From NCBI GenBank assembly GCA_024704175.1, contig CP085629.1, forward strand, positions 3,906,001-3,970,000: DNA of 64,000 nucleotides. Reading direction: 5' to 3'. The stretch comes from Paenibacillus sp. P25 (GTDB taxonomy: Bacteria; Bacillota; Bacilli; Paenibacillales; NBRC-103111). Below, piece by piece: positions 10,416 to 20,221 of the stretch; the first letter of the stretch is position 1; every line of letters begins with the position of its first letter. Under the pieces are notes generated by a model. The model did no database searches. It was not told the DNA's origin and saw only the letters and a list, made by a program, of their open reading frames with translations. The position numbers and the translations under genes are program-made.

Positions 10416-11830
10416 TCATGATTTGAGGCATTTCCTTTTCTCCTCAAGATCCGCCGCTAATCGGATGGTAAGCTGTTTGTTTAACGGATAAAAGAAGACC
10501 AGCAGCAGGAAAATGACAAACAAAACGATCGCCGGCACGAATGTACCCAAAGTGTAGATCCCGCTTAGCGCCCCTTCCGTCTGAACCTTGCTAGCCGCAT
10601 TGTAGCCGACGAAGCCGATGGCGAATCCGCCGATGCCGCCGGCCAGCGCCTGACCGACCTTGCGGGCGAAGGAATAGATCGAATACACGGTCCCGTCTTC
10701 GCGCACCCCGGTTAAATACTCCTGGTAATCGATCACATCCGTAACGAAGGCCCAAATGACAAGATTGAAGAAAGCGTATCCAAACGTACCCAGAGAAGAG
10801 ATGACCATGAAATAGGTCAAGGTTAAATGCGGCAGAAAGTACAGCACCGCATACACAATGGATGCGAGCAGCAGTCCTGCCGCCACCACTTCTTTTTGCC
10901 GAATCTCGCCACAAGCGGCTTAACCATCGGCATGGCTATGAGCACAGTCAGTGATTGAACCAACGCGGCGACACTTAAAGCCTTGGCATTACCGAAGTAG
11001 TCTTTAAATAAATAAACGTTGACGGCACCTACCAGCATAAAGCAGATCATAAACGCCAGGGAAACGACAAGGAGCCAAACCAGCGGCCTATTGGACGCCA
11101 GGCCCTTCATCGTCCTGCCGAATGCGGCTTGATTCTCATTGCTTTCGGTCGCCGTCACGCGTTCCGTCGATAATTTGTAGCAGGCGATATAACACGAGAT
11201 AGCCAGCACGCCGAACAGAACCGCTCCCCAGAAAAACCGTCCGGCATCCGCCTTGTTATTGACAAATAAGAGCAGGGGAGCAATCACATTAATAATGAGT
11301 CCGGCGAGCATGCCGCCCATCGTTCTGTAGGTGGACAGCGTCGTCCGTTCCACGGGATCGCTCGTGATTACGGAAGCCATGGAGCCGTATGGGATATTGA
11401 CCGTGCTGTACAAGGTCCCCCATATCAGGTAGGTGATGAAGGCATAGGCGACATAAAACCCGTCCGGCATGCCGGGGATCTTGACGAACATGAGCACGCC
11501 CGAGATCACGAGCGGAAACGACATTCGCAAAATCCACGGTTTAAACTTGCCGTGCTTACCGGGCTTTCTTGTATCGATGAACCGCCCCCACAGAACGTCC
11601 GCTACGGCGTCCCATAATCTGGCGATTAAGAACATCAGCCCGACGACAGCGGCGCTGATATGAAAGATATCGGTGTAATACACCATGAGGAAGGCGCTGA
11701 CCAGAATGAAGAAGAAATCGTTGCCGAAATCGCCGAATAAATAGCCGAGTTTGTCTCTCAAGCCGAACGCCCCCGCGGCCCTGCCTTCCCTGCCCGTTAC
11801 AACCGTTTCCTGAATTGTAGTCTGGCTCAT
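10416..11830 (-). CDS. GPH-family sugar:cation symporter, probable glucuronide transporter (one frame break)
   Basis: Twelve-helix MelB/UidB-type symporter of about 470 residues. Readable signatures are KLGYLFGDFGNDFFF at the N-terminus, RLWDAVADVLWGRFIDTR (the GPH cation-site region), TLYSTVNIPYGSMASVIT and FVTDVIDYQEYLTGVRED. The frame changes at 10893-10897: a run of five T on the plus strand needs six to read FGKKEVVAAG. ATG 11830 follows a G-rich stretch rather than a clear GGAGG. The gene begins 27 bases after the beta-glucuronidase gene ends, so the two form an operon and it most likely imports glucuronides for that enzyme. The substrate assignment comes from context; the family also carries melibiose, xylosides and others. 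Confidence 0.87.
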
Positions 11831-11857
11831 GCTATCCCCGCCCCCGTCATTCCAGTA

Positions 11858-13660
11858 TCAATCTTTCCCCTTGTACCCGAAATCGGGAATCGAATGCCAT
11901 CTCTCGCGCAGCACATGGGCCGCGTATTTGGGCTTGCGGTCCCTGGTGAAGATCCCCTTCTTATTCCCCTGCACGCGAATGATGCCCTGACTGGTATTGA
12001 AATCCGCGAAATTCCACACTTGCTCCCCGATGAAATGATCGAACTCGTCGAAGATCTCGTGGTTCGCCCTTAAATATTCGACCTGGAATTCTTCGGTAAA
12101 CATGACCGGATCCACATCGTGCAGTCCCGCGATCGTATCGGCGCCGTATTCCGTCATCATGACCGGCTTGCCCGGACACCGCTTCTCCCAGCCGCTCAAT
12201 TCCTCCCTTAGCTTGCGCTGGGCCAGCTCCCATTCGCCGCTCTCCGTATACCAGCCGTAATACCGGTTTAAAGCCAGCACATCGACAAGATCCGCCACTT
12301 TGCAGGTATCGGGGGTGGATTTGAGATGGGTTACGATGGTGACGGGCCGCTTCTGCGGATCCAGCTCTTTGGTGAGACGGACCAGCGGCTCGAAATATTC
12401 CTTCGCCCCTTCTTCTTCGGAGGCCGGCTCGTTGGCGACGGACCACATGACCACGCACGGATGATTTTTATCCCTGGCCACCAGTTCCCGAAGAACTTCT
12501 TTATGATGCTCGAGCGTCGTTAATTCTTCCCATGTTTTTCGCTTGGCCCCGCCCGAGAACATCGCCATAAAATTCAAGTGCAGTCCGACGGCCGGCGCTT
12601 CATTAATGACCACCAGGCCTTCCTGGTCCGCGAGCCGCATCAGCTCCTCCGAGTAAGGATAATGAGCCGTGCGGAACGAATTCGCGCCAATCCACTTCAT
12701 TAAACGGAAATCCATCACATTCGCCGCCTCGTTAAAGCCTCTCCCGTGGATCGGCGAATCCTCGTGCTTGCCGAAGCCTTTGAAATAAAACGGCTTCCGG
12801 TTGATCAGGAATTTGCCGTCCTTCACCTCCACGGTCCTTACACCGAAGGGCTGTTCATAGGAGTCGATGACTTCATCGCCCTGCACGAGCTCCAGTCTCA
12901 GCGTGTATAAGTATGCGTTAAGCGGCTCCCACAGCGTGACCTCCGGAATGTGGATGACACCGTTTGGACCGGTGTATTCGGCGACGAGGTTCCCGCGATG
13001 ATCCTTCACCGCCGCTTTCACCTGCGCTTCGCCGGCACTAGTTGCCTGATACCGAACCACGCCCGTATTCCCGCTGAGCTCCGTAATAATCGCTACATCT
13101 TCAAGATGGACGCGGGGCGTCGTATAGATTTTGACGGGCCGGTGAAGGCCGGCATAGTTGAAAAAGTCGAAATTCGGACTGTTGCGGACGACCTTGCCGA
13201 GGCCTTCCACTTCCTTCTCCACATAATGCCCAACCGGCGGCGTCGAATGGTCCACGATATTGTTCACCGCCACCGTCAGCCGGTTGGTGCCGGGCTGCAG
13301 GAAGCCGTTGATCTCGGCCTCAAAGGGAGTAAAGCCGCCGCGGTGCTCCATGACCGGCTCTCCGTTCAAGTAAATGATCGCCGTATGCGTCGCCGACCCG
13401 AACCGCAGCACGATCCGTTCTCCGGCCAGAGCTTTGGGGATGGCGAAGCTTCTTTCGTACCAAACCCAGCCCACATGATTCCGAATGTCCCCGTTAACTC
13501 CTATGTCGTTGTAGGAGGACGGAACGGCCATTGGCATAGGGCTTGCCAATTCCTGCTCATACCACTTCTCCTGAAAACCGATCCCTGTATCCAGCTTGAA
13601 TTTCCAGATGCCGCTTAGGTCAATGACGCTCCGATGTTCCGTAACGATTGGATACAACAT
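11858..13660 (-). CDS. uidA: Beta-glucuronidase (GH2)
   Basis: Intact gene of 600 residues that follows Escherichia coli GUS end to end. Domains are the sugar-binding beta-sandwich (residues 10-175), an immunoglobulin-like middle domain and a C-terminal TIM barrel. The acid/base Glu is in MWSVANEPASEE and the nucleophile Glu in MMTEYGADTIAGLHD. The glucuronate-recognition residues are also present: NRYYGWY and the N-K pair in GNKKGIFTRDRKPK. The last of these separates true glucuronidases from galactosidases. It is cytoplasmic, with no signal peptide. ATG 13660 has GGGGAAGCGGGC before it; a longer GTG start at 13678 is less likely. Cleavage would release glucuronate from imported glucuronides or xylan/pectin fragments. 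Confidence 0.95.
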   Translation of the reverse strand: MLYPIVTEHRSVIDLSGIWKFKLDTGIGFQEKWYEQELASPMPMAVPSSYNDIGVNGDIRNHVGWVWYERSFAIPKALAGERIVLRFGSATHTAIIYLNGEPVMEHRGGFTPFEAEINGFLQPGTNRLTVAVNNIVDHSTPPVGHYVEKEVEGLGKVVRNSPNFDFFNYAGLHRPVKIYTTPRVHLEDVAIITELSGNTGVVRYQATSAGEAQVKAAVKDHRGNLVAEYTGPNGVIHIPEVTLWEPLNAYLYTLRLELVQGDEVIDSYEQPFGVRTVEVKDGKFLINRKPFYFKGFGKHEDSPIHGRGFNEAANVMDFRLMKWIGANSFRTAHYPYSEELMRLADQEGLVVINEAPAVGLHLNFMAMFSGGAKRKTWEELTTLEHHKEVLRELVARDKNHPCVVMWSVANEPASEEEGAKEYFEPLVRLTKELDPQKRPVTIVTHLKSTPDTCKVADLVDVLALNRYYGWYTESGEWELAQRKLREELSGWEKRCPGKPVMMTEYGADTIAGLHDVDPVMFTEEFQVEYLRANHEIFDEFDHFIGEQVWNFADFNTSQGIIRVQGNKKGIFTRDRKPKYAAHVLRERWHSIPDFGYKGKD

Positions 13661-13684
13661 GCCCGCTTCCCCGATCACTTTGTG

Positions 13685-13713
13685 TTGTAAGCACTTACAA
13701 GATCAATTATACT
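13685..13713. promoter_or_regulatory. Dyad operator and promoter elements between uidA and the AraC gene
   Basis: TTGTAAG (13685-13691) and CTTACAA (13694-13700) form a perfect dyad around CA. It resembles catabolite-responsive or LacI/GntR-type operators but lacks the central CG of a strict cre site. On the minus strand a perfect TATAAT (13712-13707) lies just upstream of the dyad, placing the dyad at the start of uidA transcription. On the plus strand, TTGTAA at 13685 and TATACT at 13708 are 17 bases apart and could serve the AraC gene. Confidence 0.6.
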
Positions 13714-13728
13714 GAGGGAGCCGGGAGA

Positions 13729-15027
13729 ATGTTTGGACTCTATTTGCATATTTTGAACTCGTTTAACGCATTTGTTGGAGGGATACCTGATGACCATCCA
13801 AGACCTTTCCTTAACCAATGTGGTATCGACCTTTTTCATATGACGGGGATAAATACATCCTTATTGAACTCGGAAGGTCGCGTGCAGTTTGCCCACGTTC
13901 AGGACCGGGTGCCCGATTTTTTAATCGGCGGGCAGGAAAGCGATTTTCGGCGCATCGGGCTGGAGTTGAAGGCGTGCCCGGACACCTGCTGCATGTTTAC
14001 GAATGAGTGGGGAGTGTCTTATTTATCACGCAGTTTGGAGTGGGAGCGGGAGGAACGGAAGATTTTGGCGATCGGGCCGTTTTTGATCCAAACGCCGGAT
14101 ACCCGCCTCAAGGCAAGCTTCGAGCCCAAGAAGCATATCGAGCTGGAGGCGTTTTACCGGGGACTCAAGCTCATCAGCCAAACGAAAATGCAAAGCATTG
14201 CCAATCTGCTGGAGCATGCAGGCTCCGTCCGCCAGGCTGGCATCCGCTTCGCCGCGCCTTCCGCTCACGCTGAGGAAGCCTTGGTGAAGAAGAACCGGCA
14301 ACACATTCCGGATCCCTCCGACGAGGATACGATTCGGCTCATTAACGTCCGGTACCAGGTGGAAAAAGAAATGATGCAGGCCGTCGAATCCGGGGATAAG
14401 ACGATGTTCAAGAAGATCCATGCCCAGACCGGCACGTTGTTCGATTTCTCCGAACGGTCGCCGAACCAGCCGATCCGAACGATGAAGAACGGGCTTGTCA
14501 TCCTCAACACGCTGTTTCGCATCTCGGCGGAGCGGGGCAAGGTCCAGCCCTTCTTCCTTCACCAGATCTCGGAGAAGTTCGCCAAAAAAATAGAACGGTC
14601 GGACACGATCCAATCGCTATCCGAGCTCGTTCATCTTATGGCGGAAGAATACTGCGATTTGGTGAGGAACCGGGCCAAATACGGCTATTCGCTCGTTGTT
14701 CAGAAAGCCGCTGAATATTTGACCGTTTATTACAGCAAGCCTTTAAACCTGCAGCGGCTTGCGGGCCTCTGCCATGTCCATCCGGCCCATCTTTCAAGGC
14801 AGTTCAGGAAGGAAACCGGCAGGACGCTTACGGAATTTCAGCTGCAGCGGCGGATTGCCGAAGCCAAGGTGCTGTTAACCTCAGCCGACGCCTCCATCGG
14901 ATGGATCGCCGGGTATGTGGGGTTTGACGACGCCGCCTACTTTACCCGTGTTTTCCGCCGAAGCGAGGGGATGAGCCCCTCCCGGTACCGGAAGCAGGGG
15001 GCAGGTCTTAATGGATTCCAGATGTGA
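13729..15027 (+). CDS. AraC-family transcriptional regulator, divergent from uidA
   Basis: Intact gene of 432 residues. ATG 13729 is chosen because GAGGGAG at 13714-13720 precedes it; the frame is open further upstream but would run into the uidA start. The C-terminal 100 residues carry two helix-turn-helix motifs: LNLQRLAGLCHVHPAHLSRQ and IGWIAGYVGFDDAAYFTRVF, then SEGMSPSRYRK. The long N-terminal part (about 320 residues) has a Cys-containing segment (ACPDTCCMF) and resembles no domain I can name. It may be a ligand sensor of the PocR or GAF-like kind, but that is a guess. Its position, divergent from uidA and sharing a compact control region, suggests it controls glucuronide use. No membrane segment is visible, so it should act as a soluble one-component regulator. 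Confidence 0.85.
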   Translation: MFGLYLHILNSFNAFVGGIPDDHPRPFLNQCGIDLFHMTGINTSLLNSEGRVQFAHVQDRVPDFLIGGQESDFRRIGLELKACPDTCCMFTNEWGVSYLSRSLEWEREERKILAIGPFLIQTPDTRLKASFEPKKHIELEAFYRGLKLISQTKMQSIANLLEHAGSVRQAGIRFAAPSAHAEEALVKKNRQHIPDPSDEDTIRLINVRYQVEKEMMQAVESGDKTMFKKIHAQTGTLFDFSERSPNQPIRTMKNGLVILNTLFRISAERGKVQPFFLHQISEKFAKKIERSDTIQSLSELVHLMAEEYCDLVRNRAKYGYSLVVQKAAEYLTVYYSKPLNLQRLAGLCHVHPAHLSRQFRKETGRTLTEFQLQRRIAEAKVLLTSADASIGWIAGYVGFDDAAYFTRVFRRSEGMSPSRYRKQGAGLNGFQM

Positions 15028-15116
15028 AGGCACCGCGTATTAAAGAAGGACCAGGCCCGCACGCAGCAAGGCCCGATCCCATGTACCATCAATCCCTCAT
15101 AAACCTGTTTGATCGC

Positions 15117-15947
15117 TTACACTAATCCCTGGTCCCTCATGGCGTCGAACAACACTTCGTACCCGGCAAGTCCGGCTCCTTCGCCGCCGACCCATTCGTT
15201 CAGCCCTTCCATCTCCATCATTTTGCGGATTTCCGGAACGGCGGGATCCATGGCGAACAGCGGCTCCCTGAACCGGTTCCCGAGCGCATCGTCAAAATCG
15301 GGAAGCACGGTAAAGTTGCAGTGGCTGTAGCCCGGCGACGTCCAAATGCCCCGGATTTCATCCGTGTTCAGCTGTCCCAGCTCCAGCGACCGGATCCAAG
15401 TCGATTCCCCGATCGCACCCGCATCCGCTTCGCCGCTCTTTAACGCGCGAATGACCTCCAGTTCGCTTGTTCCGGTATCCCCATGCTTGCCCACGTCGAG
15501 GTTGTAGCGAATGAGCGTCAGATCCTTCTCGGGATCAACCCCGTTCTTTTTCAGAAAATGGTAAGGCAGGATCGCGGCCTGCCCCGAATCGGCGCTGCCC
15601 AGCGCAAAGCGCTTCCCCTTCAGATCGGATAAGCTCTCAATGCCTTTGTCCGTTCTGGCGATGATCTTCGAGGTGAAGCCGATGTCCGTGTCGCGCATGG
15701 CCAGCACTTTCGCTTTCCCGCCGAGCGCTTCCTGGATGCGAACATAAGCGACGTTCGTATTCCAGGCGATGTCGATAAAGCCGCCAAGCAGGGCGTCGAC
15801 CTGCGCCTCGTAATTGGAAAACAGCACGTAATCGATCGGAAACTCATTTTGTTGATAATAGTCGCGAATAATGTCCCAGATCGGGATCACTTTCGGATCG
15901 TAGGCAACCGCCCCTACCTTCAGCGCTTTGTCTGCTGGTATTGTCAT
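15117..15947 (-). CDS. PhnD-like periplasmic-binding-fold protein without signal peptide
   Basis: Intact gene of 276 residues. ATG 15947 is preceded by AAGGAGCGATGCAGT. The fold pattern is that of PhnD-type or PBP2-type binding proteins: LKVGAVAYDPKVIPIWD, then YEAQVDALLGGFIDIAWNTN, a hinge segment SLSDLKGKRFALGSADSG and GEADAGAIGEST. Unlike transport proteins of this family it has no signal sequence or lipobox and no permease next to it, so a cytoplasmic role is likely. Cytoplasmic members of this fold include decarboxylases and ligand-sensing proteins. It lies 28 bases after the flavoprotein gene and is the last gene of the three-gene operon. The ligand could be an acidic compound, but I cannot name it. 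Confidence 0.72.
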   Translation of the reverse strand: MTIPADKALKVGAVAYDPKVIPIWDIIRDYYQQNEFPIDYVLFSNYEAQVDALLGGFIDIAWNTNVAYVRIQEALGGKAKVLAMRDTDIGFTSKIIARTDKGIESLSDLKGKRFALGSADSGQAAILPYHFLKKNGVDPEKDLTLIRYNLDVGKHGDTGTSELEVIRALKSGEADAGAIGESTWIRSLELGQLNTDEIRGIWTSPGYSHCNFTVLPDFDDALGNRFREPLFAMDPAVPEIRKMMEMEGLNEWVGGEGAGLAGYEVLFDAMRDQGLV

Positions 15948-15975
15948 ACTGCATCGCTCCTTATGAATGCTCTGT

Positions 15976-17101
15976 TTAAAATAACGGAATGCCGGCAACC
16001 GATTTGCCGACCCATTCCTTCAGCACTTCGGTCGTCGGGGCCATCACCGCGCCCGCCCTCGCGTCGCGCAAAAAGCGTTCTACCGGCAGAGCGCCCGTAT
16101 ACCCCTGCCCTCCGCATACCTGCATGGCCAAGTTCGTCACCTTGATCGCATGCTCGGAAGCGGTGATTTTCGACTGCATGACGTGAAGAATGGCGCCCTC
16201 TTGGCCGCTGACGGTCGCTTTCGCGGCATTTTGAACGTAAATGGAAGCCGTTTCGACAGCGCCGAACATATCGGATAAATAAAACTGGATCGCCTGAATA
16301 TCCGCGAGCTTCCTTCCGTCCGCATAGGCTCTCGTCTTCGCATGGTTCAGCGCGGCTTGATAAGCTCCTCTGGCCAGACCGGCATTGACCCCGGCAACCC
16401 CCAGGATGAAGGTAGGCGCCACCACCTCGAAAATCAGGCCCAGTCCGTCCCCTTCCGCGCCGACGAGCCGGGAGGCGGGTACCTTCACGTTGTCCATTTG
16501 AAGCGAAATGCTGTTGTTGCCGCTGAGGCCGATCCCTTTCCATTCCCCTCGAACCTTACGCCCGGCGTCCGGGTGTCCACGATGAACATATCCAACCCTT
16601 GCTCGACACCCGATGCATTGGTTAGCGCAATGATAAAATCGGCATGGCCGCCGTTCGTGACGAAGCTTTTTTGCCGTTAAGCACGAAGTGGCCGTCTTCC
16701 AGCTGCGCACGGATCTCGGGAGCATAGAAGTGGGCGCCGGTTCCTGTTTCGCTGAACGCCAGCGTCCCGATTTTATCGCCTTGGGCGATCGGCCGAAGGT
16801 ACTGCTCCTGCTGCTCCGGCGTCGCTTTGGAAGCAATAACGGCGGTGGCGCAGCAGTGCATGAGGAAGCACATCGCCGTCGAGCCGCAGGCCGAAGCGAT
16901 CGTTTCCGTAACGGCGGCCAGATCCGCCAGATTGCCGCCTAACCCGCCCAGCTGCTCGGGCACGAGCAAGCCAAGCAGTCCGGCCTTACCCAGTGCGCGG
17001 ATGCCTTCCTCGGGAAATCTGCGCGCAGAATCGATTTCCGCCGCAAGCGGGGCAATGACCTCGGCTGTAATTTGCTCTGCTAACTGTACATGTTTGGACA
17101 T
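15976..17101 (-). CDS. Acyl-CoA-dehydrogenase-like flavoprotein lacking the usual catalytic Glu (two frame breaks)
   Basis: About 375 residues with the ACAD order: an N-terminal helical domain (LAEQITAEVIAPLAAEID), an FAD/substrate motif LAFSETGTGAHFYAPEIR, a beta domain with LNGKKSFVTNGGHADF, and a C-terminal helical bundle with QVCGGQGYTGALPVERFLRD. In acyl-CoA dehydrogenases the RD motif is followed by a Tyr-Glu-Gly-Thr catalytic segment. Here it is AGAVMAPTTEVLKEW, so the base at that place is absent, as in the monooxygenase-type relatives of this fold. The frame breaks at a six-T run (16677-16682, needs seven) and a four-C run (16555-16558, needs five). ATG 17101 has AAAGGAGCC. Its operon partners are a diiron protein and a PhnD-like protein, which points to oxidation of a small molecule rather than beta-oxidation. 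Confidence 0.82.
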
Positions 17102-17129
17102 CGGTTTTCGGCTCCTTTTTTATATATAA

Positions 17130-18439
17130 TTACATGAAATTCGGCGTATGGGACTGCGAGATCGCTTCCGCCGTTTCCCGGTCCAAGCCGATTTGCAGCA
17201 GACGCTGAATGCGATGCTCGTACATGACTTCTTTCAGCCTCCCCACCCGTTCGAAACCGGTTTTCAGCTGATCGGGTCCGCGCCCGCCGCCGGCCAGAAT
17301 CGCAAGCGCTTCGAGGAAGTACGAGTTTTCTCCGGTATCTACGGCATGCAGATACTGATTGCGCTCTTCCGCCGCTTCGATCAAAGCCGCCGCCATGTTC
17401 GGATGCCGCTCCAGAATGTGCCGGACATGTCCGATCCCGTAAGCGACATGGCGGCCTTCGTCGATCTTCGCCAAATTCACGATCTGCCGCGTAACCGGAT
17501 CGGGCGCATACTCTTCGATAAAGTTGAGCAGATCAAGGAATGTCCCTTCCCCTAATACATGGAGGAGAAAGGATGATTTGAAATAGTCCTCCTGAATAAA
17601 CAAGCTGTGCAGCGAACGTTCCGTCAAAGTCGAAGAATATTGAAGCCCTCCCCGTTGGCAAGCGCACGCTTCGTAAACGCTTCGATATGCCTCGATTCGT
17701 CCTGGATGAGCGTAGAGAGGTACATCACCGCTTCGATGTAGTGAGGGTTAATCTGCGCGATAAATTTCGCGGGTATGTAGAGAGCGGAATATTCGTTCTC
17801 CGCGAGGAAGGTCATCGTCTGGCATACGGCCCATTCCAGATCGTCCGGAAGCGGCGGCGGCTCCTCCCAGGCAATGTCGGTCGTCGCATTCCACTGGTTT
17901 TCTTTGGCCTGCTCGTACAAGTCCAGCAAATTATGGGCCCATACCTCGTCCTTGCGGTTGATACCGAACCCGAAGTCGGGAACGCCGGGCTCCGGGACGG
18001 CTCCGCGCGGCACAAAGCCGACGTAGGCGGGCGCCTGCTCCAGCACGTCTCCGGCCCTCCCCTGAAACCAGTCGCGGATATCCAGTCTTCCGTCCTTACG
18101 GAGGGGAAGCTTGATGCCCCAGTCGGGTCGCTCCATCGAGGCGGCAGGCTTGTTGCGAATGAGATAGCGGTAATGGTCGCCGCCGTCCAGCGCCATGAGG
18201 AACGCATATCGGTGCAGCCTGCACCAGCTCTGCAGCGCCTCTTTAATATGGGGATTGGTGCTGATCACCTCGAGTATTTGGTTCTGCTCCAGCCGCTGCA
18301 GCGTATTTTTGAGCAGCAGGAATAATTCCGATCCTCCCGGCATATCCCCAAGGTCGAGCCGCTTGTCCGGCGTCAGACCGTGAACATCCATGCCCGTGTA
18401 ATCCAACGATGATGAGTCCGTTATCGCCAACCACTCCAA
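17130..18439 (-). CDS. Ferritin-like diiron protein with AurF-type double metal motif (one frame break)
   Basis: About 436 residues across two frames. Two metal motifs are seen: Glu (in AENEYSALYI) with 30 residues before DESRH, and Glu (in GEGTFLDLL) with 28 residues before DEGRH. This matches the repeated E-X(28-37)-DExxH pattern described for the arylamine N-oxygenase AurF and other diiron oxygenases. The frame break near 17645, between the two motifs, is closed by one added G in GAGGGCTTC, giving GEGLQYSSTLTERS. The start is uncertain: the frame opens after a stop just upstream, and only TTG codons (18439 or a little later) are available before GMDVHGLTPDK. It is first in the operon with the ACAD-like flavoprotein and the PhnD-like protein. 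A promoter-like TATACT lies upstream near 18500. The substrate is unknown. Confidence 0.75.
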
Positions 18440-18653
18440 TCTTTCGTAGTACGGATCTCTCTTAAACTATGAATACTAGAAATCGTAAATAGTATAACAT
18501 ATTTTTCCTGATTTCAAATCGGTCACTTTGTTGCCGAATCCAAGCCAGGACCGGCCGGCGGCTGCGACGCAGGGATATGCCCCGCAGATATAGCCGCTGT
18601 TCAACACTTCCAATTTACCGAGGGGAATATCATTACCCGGGGGAAGGTAATGA

Positions 18654-18691
18654 AAAAGCAATGCAGCCTGAACAAGACAAGCTGCATTGCC
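18654..18691 (-). terminator. Rho-independent terminator after the VOC gene
   Basis: GCAATGCAGC (18659-18668) and GCTGCATTGC (18682-18691) are perfect 10-bp arms. On the minus strand the hairpin is followed by five T (18654-18658). It lies 32 bases beyond the stop of the VOC gene at 18723 and insulates it from the diiron operon. Confidence 0.85.
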
Positions 18692-18722
18692 CTCGAAATA
18701 TTCCTTATTTGACCTATCCCAG

Positions 18723-19079
18723 TCATTCGGTTATATGCCAGAGAACGCCGGCGGGATCGATCAGATGAATGGCTCGCTTTCCATACGGCTGGATTTGCGG
18801 AGGCTTTGTTCTAATATTGTATTTACCGGTTATCCCGGTGTCTTGAATATGCCGCCACCACGCATCCAAATCCTGTACGCATAATTCCACCATATAATTA
18901 TTTTGCAACTCTTCGTTCCGATAGTTTTGCAAATGAAATTCCGTTTGATCTACCTTGAAGATTGCGCCTTCATCGCTGAAGTAGATTTTTTCAAACCCCA
19001 GGTCCGTATAAAACTGTACAGCAAGAGGGTAATCCTCACCTGACGGGATAAAGGGACGTAATTTAAGCGCTCTCATCAT
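18723..19079 (-). CDS. VOC-family protein (bleomycin-resistance/glyoxalase fold)
   Basis: Intact gene of 118 residues with one VOC module. The start LRPFIPSGEDYPLAVQFYTD and the end RAIHLIDPAGVLWHITE carry the typical strand-helix pattern. The acidic end positions (E of VELCVQ, E of HITE) could serve as metal ligands. ATG 19079, followed by a second ATG, lies behind AAGGAGATGAGG. Such small proteins often bind toxic electrophiles or drugs, and the neighbouring aldo/keto reductases fit a detoxification role, but no substrate can be assigned. It begins 29 bases after the aldo/keto reductase stop and so is probably its operon partner. Confidence 0.78.
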   Translation of the reverse strand: MMRALKLRPFIPSGEDYPLAVQFYTDLGFEKIYFSDEGAIFKVDQTEFHLQNYRNEELQNNYMVELCVQDLDAWWRHIQDTGITGKYNIRTKPPQIQPYGKRAIHLIDPAGVLWHITE

Positions 19080-19108
19080 TCAGCCGCCTCATCTCCTTCA
19101 GGTATCGG

Positions 19109-20076
19109 TTATTTAAACCGGTTCGCCTCAGGATCGTCGGTATCATATCCTATGGCGTCCAGTTCGGGCCAAAGTCCCGAAGGAATGGGGTGGCTGGCGA
19201 GCTCCAGCGTCTGGGCGATTCGTTCCGGCTTGGTCATGCCGACAACCGTGCTCGTGATGCGGGGATCCCGCATAGAGAATTGAAGCGCCGCGGCGGCCAG
19301 GGGCACGTTATATTCCTGGCAGACTCGTGCAAACGCCCTTGCCCGTTCCAGCAGCAGCGGCGGCGCTTCGCTGTAAGCGTAGCGCGAGTAGGCATCCGGA
19401 CCTTTGGCCAGCATGCCCGGCCGCCGTAGGGCGCCGCGTTGATGACCGCAACCCCCAAGCGGCTGGCAATATCAAGCAGGGGCTCGGCCGACCGATTGAG
19501 CAGCGTGTAACGGTTATGGGTCTCGACGGCGCTGAACTCTCCCGTTTCCACATAGCGGATCAGCATATCGATGGGGCCGCCGGAGATGCCAATGTGGCCG
19601 ATGACTCCCTGCTCCTTGAAGCTTTTCAGCACCTCAAGCGGTCCACCCGGTCCCATGACATTTTCAAAGGTAGTATGCTCCGGATCGTGGATGTAGACAT
19701 ACTGCAGGCGGTCCAGCCCCAGGCGGAGGAGACTTCCTTCAATGGAACGTTTGATTTGTTCACCGCTGAAGTCGCCGGTTTGCAGGTCGCGGTCAGCTTT
19801 GGTGGCCAGTACAAAATCCGACGGGAGACCGCCAAGCTCTTTAATGACCTTGCCGATGCGCCGCTCGCTCTCGCCGTCACCGTAGGCGGCAACCGTATCG
19901 AGGAAGTTGATCGGACTCGCAAAGGCAGCGCGAATGGTGGCTAAAGCGTTCTCTTCCGGGGCGCTGTAGTTAAAGGTTTCCGGCATATCTCCGAGCGGGG
20001 CGCCGCCGACACAAAGCGGCGAGACGAACAAGCCGGTCTTGCCAAGCGGCCGTTGGGACAGCATAGGTTCTGACAT
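19109..20076 (-). CDS. Aldo/keto reductase, D-threo-aldose/L-fucose dehydrogenase-like (one frame break)
   Basis: TIM-barrel NAD(P)-dependent oxidoreductase of about 322 residues. The start is placed at ATG 20076 (MSEPMLSQRPLGKTGLFVSP) behind GCGAGGATCACTG; an upstream in-frame start has no RBS. Signatures are RPLGKTGLFVSPLCVGG, the catalytic Asp and Tyr in FLDTVAAYGDGESERRIGK, the Lys in VLATKAD, and HDPEHTTFENV in place of the usual HD catalytic segment. The frame breaks near 19412: one extra G in CCGGGCATG gives PYGGRGMLAKGPDAYSRY, as in pyridoxal/fucose dehydrogenase relatives. The C-terminus PRITSTVVGMTKPERI is normal. The substrate is probably an aldose or other aldehyde. Confidence 0.85.
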
Positions 20077-20221
20077 CAGTGATCCTCGCTTTCTTTCGCA
20101 ATTGGGTAAACTAGGCTCCAAAAACATGGCGTGAAGCAAACGGTTCCATTCCATTTTCCAGGAACAGCGGAAGGGATGTCAATAGTCAAGATTGCAAAAA
20201 AGGGGGATAAGGACTTTATCA

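Noticed and set aside
15117..15947. Binding subunit of a phosphonate ABC transporter
   Set aside because: There is no signal peptide, lipobox, permease or ATPase nearby. The fold is similar but the transport role is unsupported.
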